A stretch of DNA of 64,000 nt from CAYOSF01 sp964406605 (GTDB taxonomy: Bacteria > Chloroflexota > Dehalococcoidia > DSTF01 > RBG-16-68-14): positions 62,001 to 126,000 of the forward strand of contig CAYOSF010000009.1 of assembly GCA_964406605.1 (NCBI GenBank), read 5' to 3'. The notes beneath the pieces are model-generated. The model saw only the letters and a program-made list of their open reading frames with translations, was not told where the DNA came from and ran no database searches. Of the stretch, positions 49,843 to 58,210 are shown in pieces. A program made the translations under genes and the position numbers. Each line of letters begins with the position of its first letter. Position 1 is the stretch's first letter.

Positions 49843-50883
49843 TCAACAGATGCGCGGCAACTGCTCGCCGCTCATCATGTCCACCACGCGCTCGCCGCCG
49901 ATCTTCGTCTTGAGCACCACGACCCCCGCGTGCTCGGCCCCAACCCGTCCGATGAGTGCGGCCTTGCTGCCCAGGGGGTGCCGGCGCATCACGTCCAACG
50001 CGCGTGCTCCCTGCCCTTCGGCCACCACGGCCAGGAAGTTGCCTTCGTTGGCGACGTAGAGAGGATCGAGACCTAGTATCTCGCACACCCCCTCCACCTC
50101 GGTCGGGATGGGCAGAACGTCCTCGTCGATGAGGATGCCGACGCCGCTGTGCCTTGCCATTTCATTCAGAGCAGCGGAGACTCCGCCCCGGGTGGGGTCG
50201 CGCAGCATGTGTATGTCCAGGCCGGCCGTCGCCAGAGCCTCCACGAGGGGGTAGACCGAGGCTGTGTCACTCGCGATCTCGGTTTCCAGCTCGATTCCCT
50301 CACGCAGGGCCATGATCGCGATGCCGTGCAGCCCGATCGGACCGCTGATCAGGACCTCGTCGCCGGGACGCAGTCGGTGCAGGCCGACGTCCAGGCCGGG
50401 CAGCACCGTGCCTATGCCTGAGGTATTGATGAAGACGCCGTCCCCTTTCCCCTTCTCGACGACCTTGGTGTCACCGGTGATCACCTGTATCCTCGTTTCC
50501 GACGCTGCCTCGCGGATGGCAACGACGACGCGCCAGAGTTCCTCCATGGGGAGGCCCTCCTCCAGGATGAGGCCGCAACTGACGAAGAGAGGACGCGCCC
50601 CGCACATGGCCAGGTCATTTGCCGTGCCGTGCACGGAGAGACGGCCGATGTCGCCGCCCGGAAAGAAGAGCGGGCGGACCACGTAGGAGTCGGTGGAGAA
50701 GGCCAGGCGGCTGCGCTCCAGCGACAGCACGGCGCCGTCGTGCAGGTGCTCGAAGATTTGGTTCTCGAAGGAAGGGTGCAGCATCTTCTCAATGAGCTGC
50801 AAACTGAGGCGACCGCCGCCGCCGTGGGCCAGGAGGACGCGCGGATACTCACTGATCGGTATCGGACAATCGAGCTGGGTCAT
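49843..50883 (-). CDS. hypE: Hydrogenase maturation protein HypE (carbamoyl dehydratase)
   Basis: The 346-residue protein is full-length HypE, which dehydrates the carbamoyl group loaded by HypF on its C-terminal Cys to form the cyanide ligand of the [NiFe] site. The N-terminal AHGGGGRLS, STDSYVVRPLFFPGGDIG near residue 64, HGTANDLAMCGA, the ATP-binding region GDTKVVEKGKGDG near residue 140 and DPTRGGVSAALNEMA near residue 228 are all present. The chain ends in PRIC, with the required terminal Cys. It is the last gene of the hydrogenase operon and starts four bases after hypD. Confidence 0.95.
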   Translation of the reverse strand: MTQLDCPIPISEYPRVLLAHGGGGRLSLQLIEKMLHPSFENQIFEHLHDGAVLSLERSRLAFSTDSYVVRPLFFPGGDIGRLSVHGTANDLAMCGARPLFVSCGLILEEGLPMEELWRVVVAIREAASETRIQVITGDTKVVEKGKGDGVFINTSGIGTVLPGLDVGLHRLRPGDEVLISGPIGLHGIAIMALREGIELETEIASDTASVYPLVEALATAGLDIHMLRDPTRGGVSAALNEMARHSGVGILIDEDVLPIPTEVEGVCEILGLDPLYVANEGNFLAVVAEGQGARALDVMRRHPLGSKAALIGRVGAEHAGVVVLKTKIGGERVVDMMSGEQLPRIC

Positions 50884-50887
50884 GGCT

Positions 50888-51976
50888 TCATCTTTCTTGC
50901 CGGTAGGCGTGGTAGGCCGCGCACGCCCCTTCGGAAGAAACCATGGGCGCCCCCAGAGGTCGCTCTGGGGTGCAATCCGTCCCGAACGCCGAGCACTCGG
51001 GAGGCTTCTTCACTCCCTGCAGGACGAGGCCGCTGATACACACGTCGGCCTCCCGGCACGCGAGCTCTTGGAGACCGAACGCGCGCGCCGCATCGAAGCG
51101 GGCGTATGCCTCGCGCAGTCGAAGCCCGCTCCGGGGAATGAGACCGATGCCCCGCCACTTGTGGTCCGCGACCTCGAAGACCTGACTCATAATCATCTGG
51201 GCCTGGCCGTTGCCCTCACGTCGCACGGAGCGCGCGTACTGGTTCTCCACTTCGTGGCGGCCTTCCTCCAACTGGGCGATCAACATGAGGGTGCCCTGGA
51301 TCAAGTCCAGGGGCTCGAAGCCCGTGACCACGATTGGCACCAGACTCTCCCGGGCGATCTCCTCGTATTCGCAGTATCCGGTGACGGTGCACACGTGGCC
51401 CGGCGCCAGGAACCCTTGGACCTGGTTGTCCGGTGACTCGGCGATGAGCCGGACAGCGGGCGGAACCAGCACGTGGGAAGTGAGGACGAAGAAGTTGTCC
51501 AGGCCCTGCCGCTCCGCGAGCGCGACTGCCATAGCGTTGGCGGGGGCCGTGGTCTCGAATCCGATGGCGAAGAAGACCACGTTGCGCCCTGGGTTCTCTC
51601 GAGCGAGCTTGACGGCATCGAGGGGCGAGTAGACCATCCTCACGTCGCCGCCCTCCGCCTTCGCGCTCAGTAGGTCCTTCTCGGTGCCGGGGACGCGCAG
51701 CATGTCGCCGTAGGAGACGAAAGTGACATCCGGGCGGCCGGCCAGGGCGATCGCCTGGTCGATGGCCTCGACCGGCGTCACACAAACGGGACAGCCGGGC
51801 CCGTGGACGAGCGTGATCTCCTCCGGCAGCATCCGGTCGATGCCGTGGCGCAGTAGCGTGTGCGTCTGGCTGCCGCACACCTCCATGATCACCCAGGGCC
51901 GGCTTGCGACGGCCCTCAGCCGGCGCAGGAGCTTCCGGGCTGCCGGGGCGTCGCGGTACTCGTCCAGGTACTTCAC
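50888..51976 (-). CDS. hypD: Hydrogenase maturation protein HypD
   Basis: The 362-residue protein matches HypD, the FeS scaffold on which, with HypC, the Fe(CN)2CO unit is built. Conserved motifs include MEVCGSQTHTLLRHGID near residue 31, GPGCPVCVTP near residue 59, FFAIGFETTAP near residue 135, GFLAPGHVCTVTG, PIVVTGFEPLD near residue 218 and C-terminal cysteines in ACREADVCISG and CSAFGTDC that bind the 4Fe-4S cluster. The GTG start at 51976 overlaps the hypC stop (GTGA), indicating coupling with its partner. Confidence 0.95.
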   Translation of the reverse strand: MKYLDEYRDAPAARKLLRRLRAVASRPWVIMEVCGSQTHTLLRHGIDRMLPEEITLVHGPGCPVCVTPVEAIDQAIALAGRPDVTFVSYGDMLRVPGTEKDLLSAKAEGGDVRMVYSPLDAVKLARENPGRNVVFFAIGFETTAPANAMAVALAERQGLDNFFVLTSHVLVPPAVRLIAESPDNQVQGFLAPGHVCTVTGYCEYEEIARESLVPIVVTGFEPLDLIQGTLMLIAQLEEGRHEVENQYARSVRREGNGQAQMIMSQVFEVADHKWRGIGLIPRSGLRLREAYARFDAARAFGLQELACREADVCISGLVLQGVKKPPECSAFGTDCTPERPLGAPMVSSEGACAAYHAYRQER

Positions 51977-52209
51977 GGGACCGCCTCCTCCAGCTCCTGC
52001 AGGAGCTGGAAGACGGACTGCGCCTCCTCCGCATCGATGACGCTCAGCGCGAAGCCGACGTGGACTACCACATAGTCCCCCACCCGGGCTTCCGGCACCA
52101 AGTCCAGGCTCACCTCGCGAACGACGCCTCCGAAGCTCACCCGGCCCTTGCGCAGGCCCTGTGCATCCTCCTCCGTCGATAGCAGTTCACCTGGGACGCC
52201 AAGGCACAT
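51973..52209 (-). CDS. hypC: Hydrogenase maturation chaperone HypC
   Basis: The 78-residue protein begins MCLGVPGELL, with the essential N-terminal Cys2 that carries the Fe(CN)2CO precursor between HypD and the hydrogenase large subunit. V-x-FGGV-x-REVSLDLVPEARVGDYVVVHVGFAL is the usual OB-like core, and the acidic helix EEAQSVFQLLQELEE closes it. It starts one base after hypF ends and overlaps hypD by four bases. Confidence 0.95.
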   Translation of the reverse strand: MCLGVPGELLSTEEDAQGLRKGRVSFGGVVREVSLDLVPEARVGDYVVVHVGFALSVIDAEEAQSVFQLLQELEEAVP

Positions 52210-52210
52210 T

Positions 52211-54472
52211 TCAATCCACCTTCGTTGCCCCCACCAGGATCTGACCCAATGCGATACCGCCGTCGTTTGGTGGCACGCGCTGGTGGGTGAACGGCCGGAA
52301 TCCGGCCTCCTCGAGCCGGCGAACGACCCGCTCCGCAAGATACCGGTTCTGGAAACAGCCGCCGCTGAGCACGACTCTCTCGAGACCCGTCCGCCGAGCG
52401 ACCTCCACGGCCAGCTCTGCCAGGGCGTTGTGGAAGCGCGCGCAGATGACACCAAGGTCCACACCGCGCTCGCGGTCATGGAGCACGGCGCGCACTAGCG
52501 GTTCCCAGTCGAAAACCGCGGGACCATTCCCATCCGAGCCTCGCAGGGATATGGGGTAGCTATCGTGTACTCCCTCCTGGACGGCGAACTCCAGCATCAT
52601 GGCCGCCTGGCCCTCGAACGTGGAGACGGCCTTGAGTTCCAGAATGGCGGCCAACGCGTCGAAGAGGCGGCCGCAACTGCTGCATACGGGACTGTTCGAG
52701 CCGCGTGCCATCATCCGGGCCAGGAGATGGCGCTCCGTCCCGGAGAAGCCGGCCAGGAAGGGCCAGGACCGCTCCAGGACTGACGGGCCCTCCATCTCGT
52801 ACAGCAGCCCGAGGGCGCTGCGTCGAGGTTCCTTCACGGCGCGCTCGCCGCCGACGAGCCGGAACGGGCGAAAGGTAGCGACGCGGCGGAAGCTGCGGGC
52901 GTCGCCGGCCAGGAACTCTCCGCCCCAGATGGTGCCGTCCTCGCCGTAGCCGGCGCCGTCCCAGATCACGCCCAGTGCCTCTCCGTCGAGCCGGTTCTCC
53001 GCCAGGCAGGAAGCCAGGTGGGCGTGGTGATGAAAGACCTCGATCACCGGCATGTCCAGCTCGCGGGCGTGCTGGCTGGAGAGATAGTCGGGATGGGCAT
53101 CACAGATCACCGCCTGAGGCTTCACCTCGTACAGGCGCAGCAAGTCCTGGACTACCTTTCGAAAGGCGAAGAAGGCCTGTGCCGTCTCCAAGTCGCCTAT
53201 GTGCTGGCTCAGAATCACATCGTGACCTCGGCCAACGGCGACGGTGTTCTTCAGATACGCCCCCAGCGCCAGTAGCGGCGGCAGGTTCGGCATCACGGTT
53301 ACGGGCAGGGGCGCGTAGCCCCGCGCCCGCCGCAAGACCACCTCCCGGCCAAGCTGCACCGACACCACCGAGTCGTCCACGTATCGTTCGATCGGGCGGT
53401 CATGCACGAGAAAGCAGTCGGCGATGCCGCTTAGAGTGGCCACCGCCTCTCCCTCATCGGTGACGATGGGTTCGTCGTGACGGTTGCCGCTGGTCGCGAC
53501 CACGGGGAAGGACAACTTCTCCATGAGCAGATGATGCAGCGGGCTGTAGGGCAGCATCACTCCCAGGAAGGGGTTGTCGGGTGCCACAGAGGGTGCCATC
53601 GCGGCCGGCGGCCGGCGGCGCGCGAGCACAATGGGACACTGCGGGGACAGCAGAAGCCGTTCCTCCATGGCTGAGATCTCCACGAGGGAGCGGGCGCTCT
53701 CCAGGTCGGGGCACATGAGGGCCAGCGGCTTCTCTTCCCGGCACTTGCGGGCTCTGAGGCGCGCCACGGCCGGCTCGTTGCGAGCGTCCACCAGGAGCTG
53801 GAAGCCCCCGATCCCTTTCATCGCCAGGATCTCGCCGCGCCGTATCGCGTCCGCCGCCTGCCTCAGAGCCACGCCCCGCTCGCCGAGAGGAGCGCCCGTA
53901 CTGTCCCACAGGACGAGCTGCGGGCCGCAGACGGGGCAGGCGTTGGGCTGGGCATGGAATCGACGGTCTTCCGGATCCTTGTACTCACCCGCGCAACGCT
54001 CGCACATCGTGAACCTCTGCATCGTGGTGTGGCGCCGATCGTAGGGCAGCGCCTGGATGATGCTGAAACGCGGCCCACACAACGTGCAGTTCGTGAAGGG
54101 ATAAGAGCGGCGACGGTCCGCAGAGGAAGAGATCTCCTGCCGGCAGAGATCGCAGGTGGCGATGTCGGGCAGGATCAGGGCCTGTTTGTCGCCTCCGTTG
54201 TCGCTTCTGGCGATCCGGAAGTCCGCGTATCCGACGGGCTCCAGGACCGAGCACTCGAGGCTCTGAATGAAAGACAGCGGTGGCTTTTCCGCCGGCAGGC
54301 GGAGCAGGAACCCGTCCAGGCTCTCCTTCGGTCCTTCCACCTCGATGAAGACACCCTGGGGGCTGTTCTTTACCCATCCTCCCAGGCTTTGCTCCCGCGC
54401 GAGGCGATAGACGAAGGGACGGAAGCCCACGCCTTGCACGACGCCTCTGACGGCCATCCGTAGCCGCCGCAT
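52211..54472 (-). CDS. hypF: Carbamoyltransferase HypF
   Basis: The 753-residue protein has all four HypF parts: an acylphosphatase domain (residues 1-90, VRGVVQGVGFRPFVYRLA), a zinc-finger region with CxxC pairs (CDLC, CTLC, CERC, CPVC, about 105-190), a YrdC-like domain (about 200-375, GGFQLLVDARN, KPLALMCPDLE) and a Kae1-like domain (about 390-753, HHHAHLASC near residue 480, GGCFQNRYLAERV near residue 705). It makes carbamoyl-AMP from carbamoyl phosphate and passes the group to HypE. ATG 54472 is chosen because MRRLRMAVRG begins the acylphosphatase fold. It begins a base or two after the hypA stop. Confidence 0.95.
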   Translation of the reverse strand: MRRLRMAVRGVVQGVGFRPFVYRLAREQSLGGWVKNSPQGVFIEVEGPKESLDGFLLRLPAEKPPLSFIQSLECSVLEPVGYADFRIARSDNGGDKQALILPDIATCDLCRQEISSSADRRRSYPFTNCTLCGPRFSIIQALPYDRRHTTMQRFTMCERCAGEYKDPEDRRFHAQPNACPVCGPQLVLWDSTGAPLGERGVALRQAADAIRRGEILAMKGIGGFQLLVDARNEPAVARLRARKCREEKPLALMCPDLESARSLVEISAMEERLLLSPQCPIVLARRRPPAAMAPSVAPDNPFLGVMLPYSPLHHLLMEKLSFPVVATSGNRHDEPIVTDEGEAVATLSGIADCFLVHDRPIERYVDDSVVSVQLGREVVLRRARGYAPLPVTVMPNLPPLLALGAYLKNTVAVGRGHDVILSQHIGDLETAQAFFAFRKVVQDLLRLYEVKPQAVICDAHPDYLSSQHARELDMPVIEVFHHHAHLASCLAENRLDGEALGVIWDGAGYGEDGTIWGGEFLAGDARSFRRVATFRPFRLVGGERAVKEPRRSALGLLYEMEGPSVLERSWPFLAGFSGTERHLLARMMARGSNSPVCSSCGRLFDALAAILELKAVSTFEGQAAMMLEFAVQEGVHDSYPISLRGSDGNGPAVFDWEPLVRAVLHDRERGVDLGVICARFHNALAELAVEVARRTGLERVVLSGGCFQNRYLAERVVRRLEEAGFRPFTHQRVPPNDGGIALGQILVGATKVD

Positions 54473-54473
54473 C

Positions 54474-54848
54474 CTAGGTCTCCATTTCCAGGTGTCGGAT
54501 GGTGCAGCCGCTATCGCCTTCCAAACGAACGTGCGGGGAGCCACAGTAGGGGCACTGCGCCGGTAGGAAGTAGGCATCCCACTCCTTGTCCGACGGAGGG
54601 GAGTGCCGGGTGCGCCGTCGACAGTCCGAGCAGATCACGAACGGCGACGTCTTCACCACGCGGACTGCCGCGTCGCCTGCCGTCCCTTCTTTCAGGGCTT
54701 CGCTCAACCAGAAACGCAGGCGCTCGGCGCTGCAGTGCGACAGTCCCCCGACCTCGATTTCGACGTCTAGGACACGCCGGGCACCTGCGCGTTGCGCTTC
54801 GGCCTTCACCTGCTCGGCAATGTCCTGCGCAAGAGCGAAGTCATGCAT
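54474..54848 (-). CDS. hypA: Hydrogenase nickel incorporation protein HypA
   Basis: The 124-residue protein starts MHDFALAQDI; the His at position 2 is the nickel ligand of HypA. The zinc site is formed by CSDC near residue 73 and CPYC near residue 100. IEVGGLSHCSAERLRFWLSEAL is the conserved core. It hands nickel to the large-subunit precursor, normally together with the GTPase HypB, whose gene is not in this cluster. ATG 54848 lies inside the end of the preceding protease gene (overlap of eight bases). Confidence 0.93.
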   Translation of the reverse strand: MHDFALAQDIAEQVKAEAQRAGARRVLDVEIEVGGLSHCSAERLRFWLSEALKEGTAGDAAVRVVKTSPFVICSDCRRRTRHSPPSDKEWDAYFLPAQCPYCGSPHVRLEGDSGCTIRHLEMET

Positions 54849-55311
54849 CGCAGCCGTCCAGTAATACCCGCTCCACCCGATCAACAAGAGCGGGCATTTC
54901 CGCCTCGAGCCGGGGAGAGAGACCGGGCCTGATAGTGTAAGGGTCTTCGATTTCGATGCCCAGGACTTGGACCTCGCGGGGCATCTCCATGCTCAACGCC
55001 TCCGCCAGAGCGAGCACCTCCGGCAGGCCCGCATAGTGCGACGAGGGGTTGAGCGGGAGTTCTGTCAGCGACGCGGTTTCCAGACGGTGCAGGTGGCCGG
55101 GGTTCCCATGCCCCGTAACGGCGCTATCGATGATGTAGGCCCGATCGAAGCCGTGAAGATAGTCGAGGAGCGCAAGGCCCGCGGTAGCGGCGGTCTCGAA
55201 TTCGATCCCGGCCAGCGAGGACCGGCCGCGGAGCTCCTGAACGATACGGAGCCCCACTCCATCGTCGCCCAGGAGGTCATTCCCCAGGCCGAGCACCAAC
55301 GTCCGCTGCAT
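54841..55311 (-). CDS. [NiFe]-hydrogenase maturation endopeptidase (HycI/HyaD family)
   Basis: The 156-residue protein has the family's nickel-sensing motif GLGNDLLGDDGVG near residues 7-19 with the first Asp/Glu ligand position, IIDSAVTGHGNPGHL near residue 60, NPSSHYAGLPEVLAL near residue 88 with the conserved His, and VLGIEIEDPYTIRPGLSP near residue 115. It removes the C-terminal tail of the hydrogenase large subunit after nickel insertion. Its first 35 bases overlap the end of mvhA, its probable substrate gene. Confidence 0.92.
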   Translation of the reverse strand: MQRTLVLGLGNDLLGDDGVGLRIVQELRGRSSLAGIEFETAATAGLALLDYLHGFDRAYIIDSAVTGHGNPGHLHRLETASLTELPLNPSSHYAGLPEVLALAEALSMEMPREVQVLGIEIEDPYTIRPGLSPRLEAEMPALVDRVERVLLDGCDA

Positions 55312-56785
55312 TCGACAAGCCTCCGTGGCTCACCTCTTGGATGACGTGTCCCTCGGCGTCCCAGACCCGCACGAGGAGCGGCATCTGCCCGGGGATGGCA
55401 TGGGTGGCGCAGGCGTGGCAGGGGTCGTAGGCCCGGAAGGCCATCTCGACCATGTTGAGCAGGCCCTCGTCTACGGAGCCGTTGTCCGCCTTGACCATCG
55501 CCTTCGCCGCCTTGTCCACCGACATGGCGATACGAGCCGCGTTGTTCTGTGTAGCTACGATGAGGTTGGCCTTGGTAAGCACACCTCGCTCGTCGGTCTC
55601 GTAGTGGTGGAAGAGGGTGCCCCGGGGCGCCTCCACCACCCCCATGCCACGGCTCGGCGTGGCTGAGGGCAGCCGGCGCACCTCGGGATCGGCAAGATCG
55701 GGGTCTTTCGCCAGCTCCAGGAAGCGCTCAGCCGCATAGATCATCTCCACGATTCGGGCCCAGTGATTGGCGAGCGTCTGATGTACGGGCCGACCGCCCA
55801 GCGTCTCATACATCTGCTGGAAGGCCTCCTGCGCTTTGGAGGTGGCCAGCGAATCAGACGCATTGAGGCGGGCCAAGGGGGCGACGCTGTAGACGCCGCT
55901 ATCGGGCCCGTCCTCGAACCCGTGCCATCCCACATTCTTGAGGAACATGAACTTCACGTAGGTCCACGGCTCCACGTGCTCCGCCACGTGATCTATGTAG
56001 TCGCGAACGTGGAACTTGACGAACTCCTTGCCGCTGGGGTCCACTACGCGCAACTGGCCGTCGTAGAAGTTCTCCCGGTTCTGCTCGTCCACGAGGCCCA
56101 TGTAGTACGTACGGTGGGTGTAGGCCTCGGACAGAACGAGTTCTTTGTACTCATCATTGGCCAGCACCAGATCCTGGAACGCCTTGAGCGTGAAGAGGGC
56201 GAAATCCACCCCCTTCTCCGCCACCGCGATGAATTCCTCCTGTTCCCCCTGTTCGACCGCCCGGGAGACGCCGCCGGGAAGGCCGAGGACCGGATGTATC
56301 GCCTTCCCGCCCAAGCGGGTCATGATCTCCCGCAGTTCGCGCCGCATGGCGATCACCTGTCCGGCGACCTCCAGGCCCATGCGCTGAACGACTCCCAGGA
56401 TGTTTCGTTCCGCCTTGGGGGCCTGGGGTCCGACGATGAAGTCCGGGCCGCCGAGGAAGTAGAAGTGGAGCGCGTGGTCCTCCAGCATGAAGATGTTGTA
56501 GTACATCTCCCGAATCCTCTTCGCGGCGGGGGGCGGTTCCACCTGGAAGAGGTCGTCCAGAGCCTTGCTGGCCGCCATGTGGTGGGCCGTGGGGCAAACG
56601 CCGCAGATCCGGGAGGTGATCTGGGGCATGTCCTCGGCCAGGCGTCCGACCGCGAACTTCTCGAAGCCCCGGAGCTCCGGAACGACGAAGTAGGCGCGGT
56701 CGACCTCCCCGTCCTCGTTCATGAAGATCTCAATGCGCCCGTGTCCTTCGAGTCTGGTGATCGGGTCGATGGTGATCTTGGTCAT
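55277..56785 (-). CDS. mvhA: [NiFe]-hydrogenase large subunit (Mvh/group 3c type)
   Basis: The 502-residue protein begins MTKITIDPITRLEGHGRIEIF. It has the first nickel motif RICGVCPTAHHMA (Cys61, Cys64) and the second, DPCHACATH (Cys456, Cys459, His462). The 40 residues after His462 form the tail removed by the maturation protease. All four nickel ligands are Cys, with no UGA, so it is not a selenocysteine hydrogenase. Oxidation of hydrogen would feed electrons through MvhG and MvhD to HdrA. The ATG overlaps the small-subunit stop in ATGA. There is no signal peptide, so the enzyme is cytoplasmic. Confidence 0.95.
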   Translation of the reverse strand: MTKITIDPITRLEGHGRIEIFMNEDGEVDRAYFVVPELRGFEKFAVGRLAEDMPQITSRICGVCPTAHHMAASKALDDLFQVEPPPAAKRIREMYYNIFMLEDHALHFYFLGGPDFIVGPQAPKAERNILGVVQRMGLEVAGQVIAMRRELREIMTRLGGKAIHPVLGLPGGVSRAVEQGEQEEFIAVAEKGVDFALFTLKAFQDLVLANDEYKELVLSEAYTHRTYYMGLVDEQNRENFYDGQLRVVDPSGKEFVKFHVRDYIDHVAEHVEPWTYVKFMFLKNVGWHGFEDGPDSGVYSVAPLARLNASDSLATSKAQEAFQQMYETLGGRPVHQTLANHWARIVEMIYAAERFLELAKDPDLADPEVRRLPSATPSRGMGVVEAPRGTLFHHYETDERGVLTKANLIVATQNNAARIAMSVDKAAKAMVKADNGSVDEGLLNMVEMAFRAYDPCHACATHAIPGQMPLLVRVWDAEGHVIQEVSHGGLSNAADVGARPGE

Positions 56786-57768
56786 GCGGGGTTCCCTTTC
56801 GATTGGGCCAGCGCCCTGCGCCTCAGTAGAGAGGCGGGGAGACTGTATCGATAGAAGGTCCCTACCACGTCCGGTATCTTTTCGACTGCCGCCTCCAGGT
56901 CCGCCTCCTCGTTGAAGTCCAGCAGGGAGGCGATGGCCGAGAGCCCCTTGGCGCCATAGTCCTGCACCCGGTCCATTGGGCCAAAGCATCCCGTGCAGGG
57001 CATGTGGGCCTTCACGCAGAGCGCCTCACAGCCGCCCCGAGTGACGGGCCCCAGGCAGAGAATACCTTGGGCCAGGAGACACTTGTCCGGCTCCGGCGTC
57101 ACCTCGTGGACACGCCTGATGTCGGTCAGCGCGGGTTTCTCCGGCTTCGTCTCGTTGAGCTCGCACTCGTGGCAGAGGGCCCGCGAGCCGGCCAGCACCG
57201 ACCCCTTGGCTGGTAGCTCGCCCGTCAGGAGCGCGTTCAGCGCGTCACCGATCACCTTCGGCGTGGGCGGACATCCCGGAACGTAGTAGTCCACGTCGAC
57301 GACCTGGTCGAGGGAGCGGACCGTGTCCCAGAACTCCGGCAACTGCACTTCCCCCTCAGGGACGCTCGCCTCCTCTTGAGGCACGCTCCCGTCACCCTGC
57401 TCCAGGGTGGGGGCGTCGTGATAGACGTACTGGAAGATGCTCTCCCTGTCCCACAGATTGGCCAGGCCGGGGATGCCGCCCAGATGCGAGCAGGAGCCAA
57501 AGGCGAGGAGCAACTGTGACTTGTCGCGCAGCAGTTGGGCCATCTCCTCCTGCTCTGAGAAGCGGATGGCACCGTTGATGAAGGTGGCCGTGATCTCGCC
57601 ATCGCCCAGGGCGGCCACGTCCTCCTTCTTGAAGTCCAGGGCCACCGGCCAGAACACGATATCGACGGCCGCGACCACATCCAGGATCTTCTCGGCCAAG
57701 TCGACGACGGCCTCCTCGCAGCCGCCGCAACTGGCGCACCAGTACAGAGCGACTTTGGGCTTAGCCAA
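56782..57768 (-). CDS. mvhG: [NiFe]-hydrogenase small subunit (Mvh type)
   Basis: The 328-residue protein starts at TTG 57768 behind AAAGGTGG, giving MAKPKVALYWCASCGGCEEA with the proximal-cluster cysteines 11, 14 and 17. AFGSCSHLGGIPG near residue 90, DYYVPGCPPTPKVIGDAL near residue 160, and the C-terminal cysteines in LCLGPVTRGGCEALCVKAHMPCTGC for the medial and distal clusters follow. It lacks a Tat signal and a membrane helix, in line with the soluble group 3 enzymes. It relays electrons from the nickel site to MvhD and HdrA. Confidence 0.94.
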   Translation of the reverse strand: MAKPKVALYWCASCGGCEEAVVDLAEKILDVVAAVDIVFWPVALDFKKEDVAALGDGEITATFINGAIRFSEQEEMAQLLRDKSQLLLAFGSCSHLGGIPGLANLWDRESIFQYVYHDAPTLEQGDGSVPQEEASVPEGEVQLPEFWDTVRSLDQVVDVDYYVPGCPPTPKVIGDALNALLTGELPAKGSVLAGSRALCHECELNETKPEKPALTDIRRVHEVTPEPDKCLLAQGILCLGPVTRGGCEALCVKAHMPCTGCFGPMDRVQDYGAKGLSAIASLLDFNEEADLEAAVEKIPDVVGTFYRYSLPASLLRRRALAQSKGNPA

Positions 57769-58210
57769 CGGTGACCACCTTTCTACTGGGCATCTCGGAG
57801 ACCGGCTGGCGCGGCCCGAGGCGACGCAGGTCTTCCACCATCTCGTCCACCACCTTCTTGAGCTTGTCGGCCTCAGAGGCCGAGATCCACTCCAAGCGTA
57901 ACCGCTCCTCCTCAATGCCCAGGTCGGCGGCCAGCTTCTTGAGCAGGGCGAATCGCCGCAGCGCCTTGTAGTTGCCCTCCTGGTAATGGCAGTCCCCGGG
58001 GTGGCAGCCGCCGATGAGGACGCCGTCGGCGCCCCACCGGAACGCGCTCAGCACGAATTGAGGGTCGACGCGGCCGGAGCACATCACCCGGACGAGCCGG
58101 ACGTTGGGGGAATACGTCATGCGCGACGTCCCCGCCAAGTCCGCCGCCAGGTAGGTGCACCAGGTACACACGAAGGCCATGATGGTCGGCTCGAAGTCAC
58201 CGTCACGCAT
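57761..58210 (-). CDS. mvhD: Hydrogenase delta subunit MvhD (2Fe-2S, links hydrogenase to HdrA)
   Basis: The 149-residue protein is the full MvhD/FrhD-type domain: FVCTWCTYLAADLAG near residue 13, RVMCSGRVDPQFVLSAF near residue 41, GADGVLIGGCHPGDCHYQEGN near residue 60, and the C-terminal helix region EWISASEADKLKKVVDEM. The five Cys positions of the family are present. It bridges MvhAG to HdrA in the bifurcating complex. It overlaps both neighbours by eight bases. Confidence 0.94.
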   Translation of the reverse strand: MRDGDFEPTIMAFVCTWCTYLAADLAGTSRMTYSPNVRLVRVMCSGRVDPQFVLSAFRWGADGVLIGGCHPGDCHYQEGNYKALRRFALLKKLAADLGIEEERLRLEWISASEADKLKKVVDEMVEDLRRLGPRQPVSEMPSRKVVTVG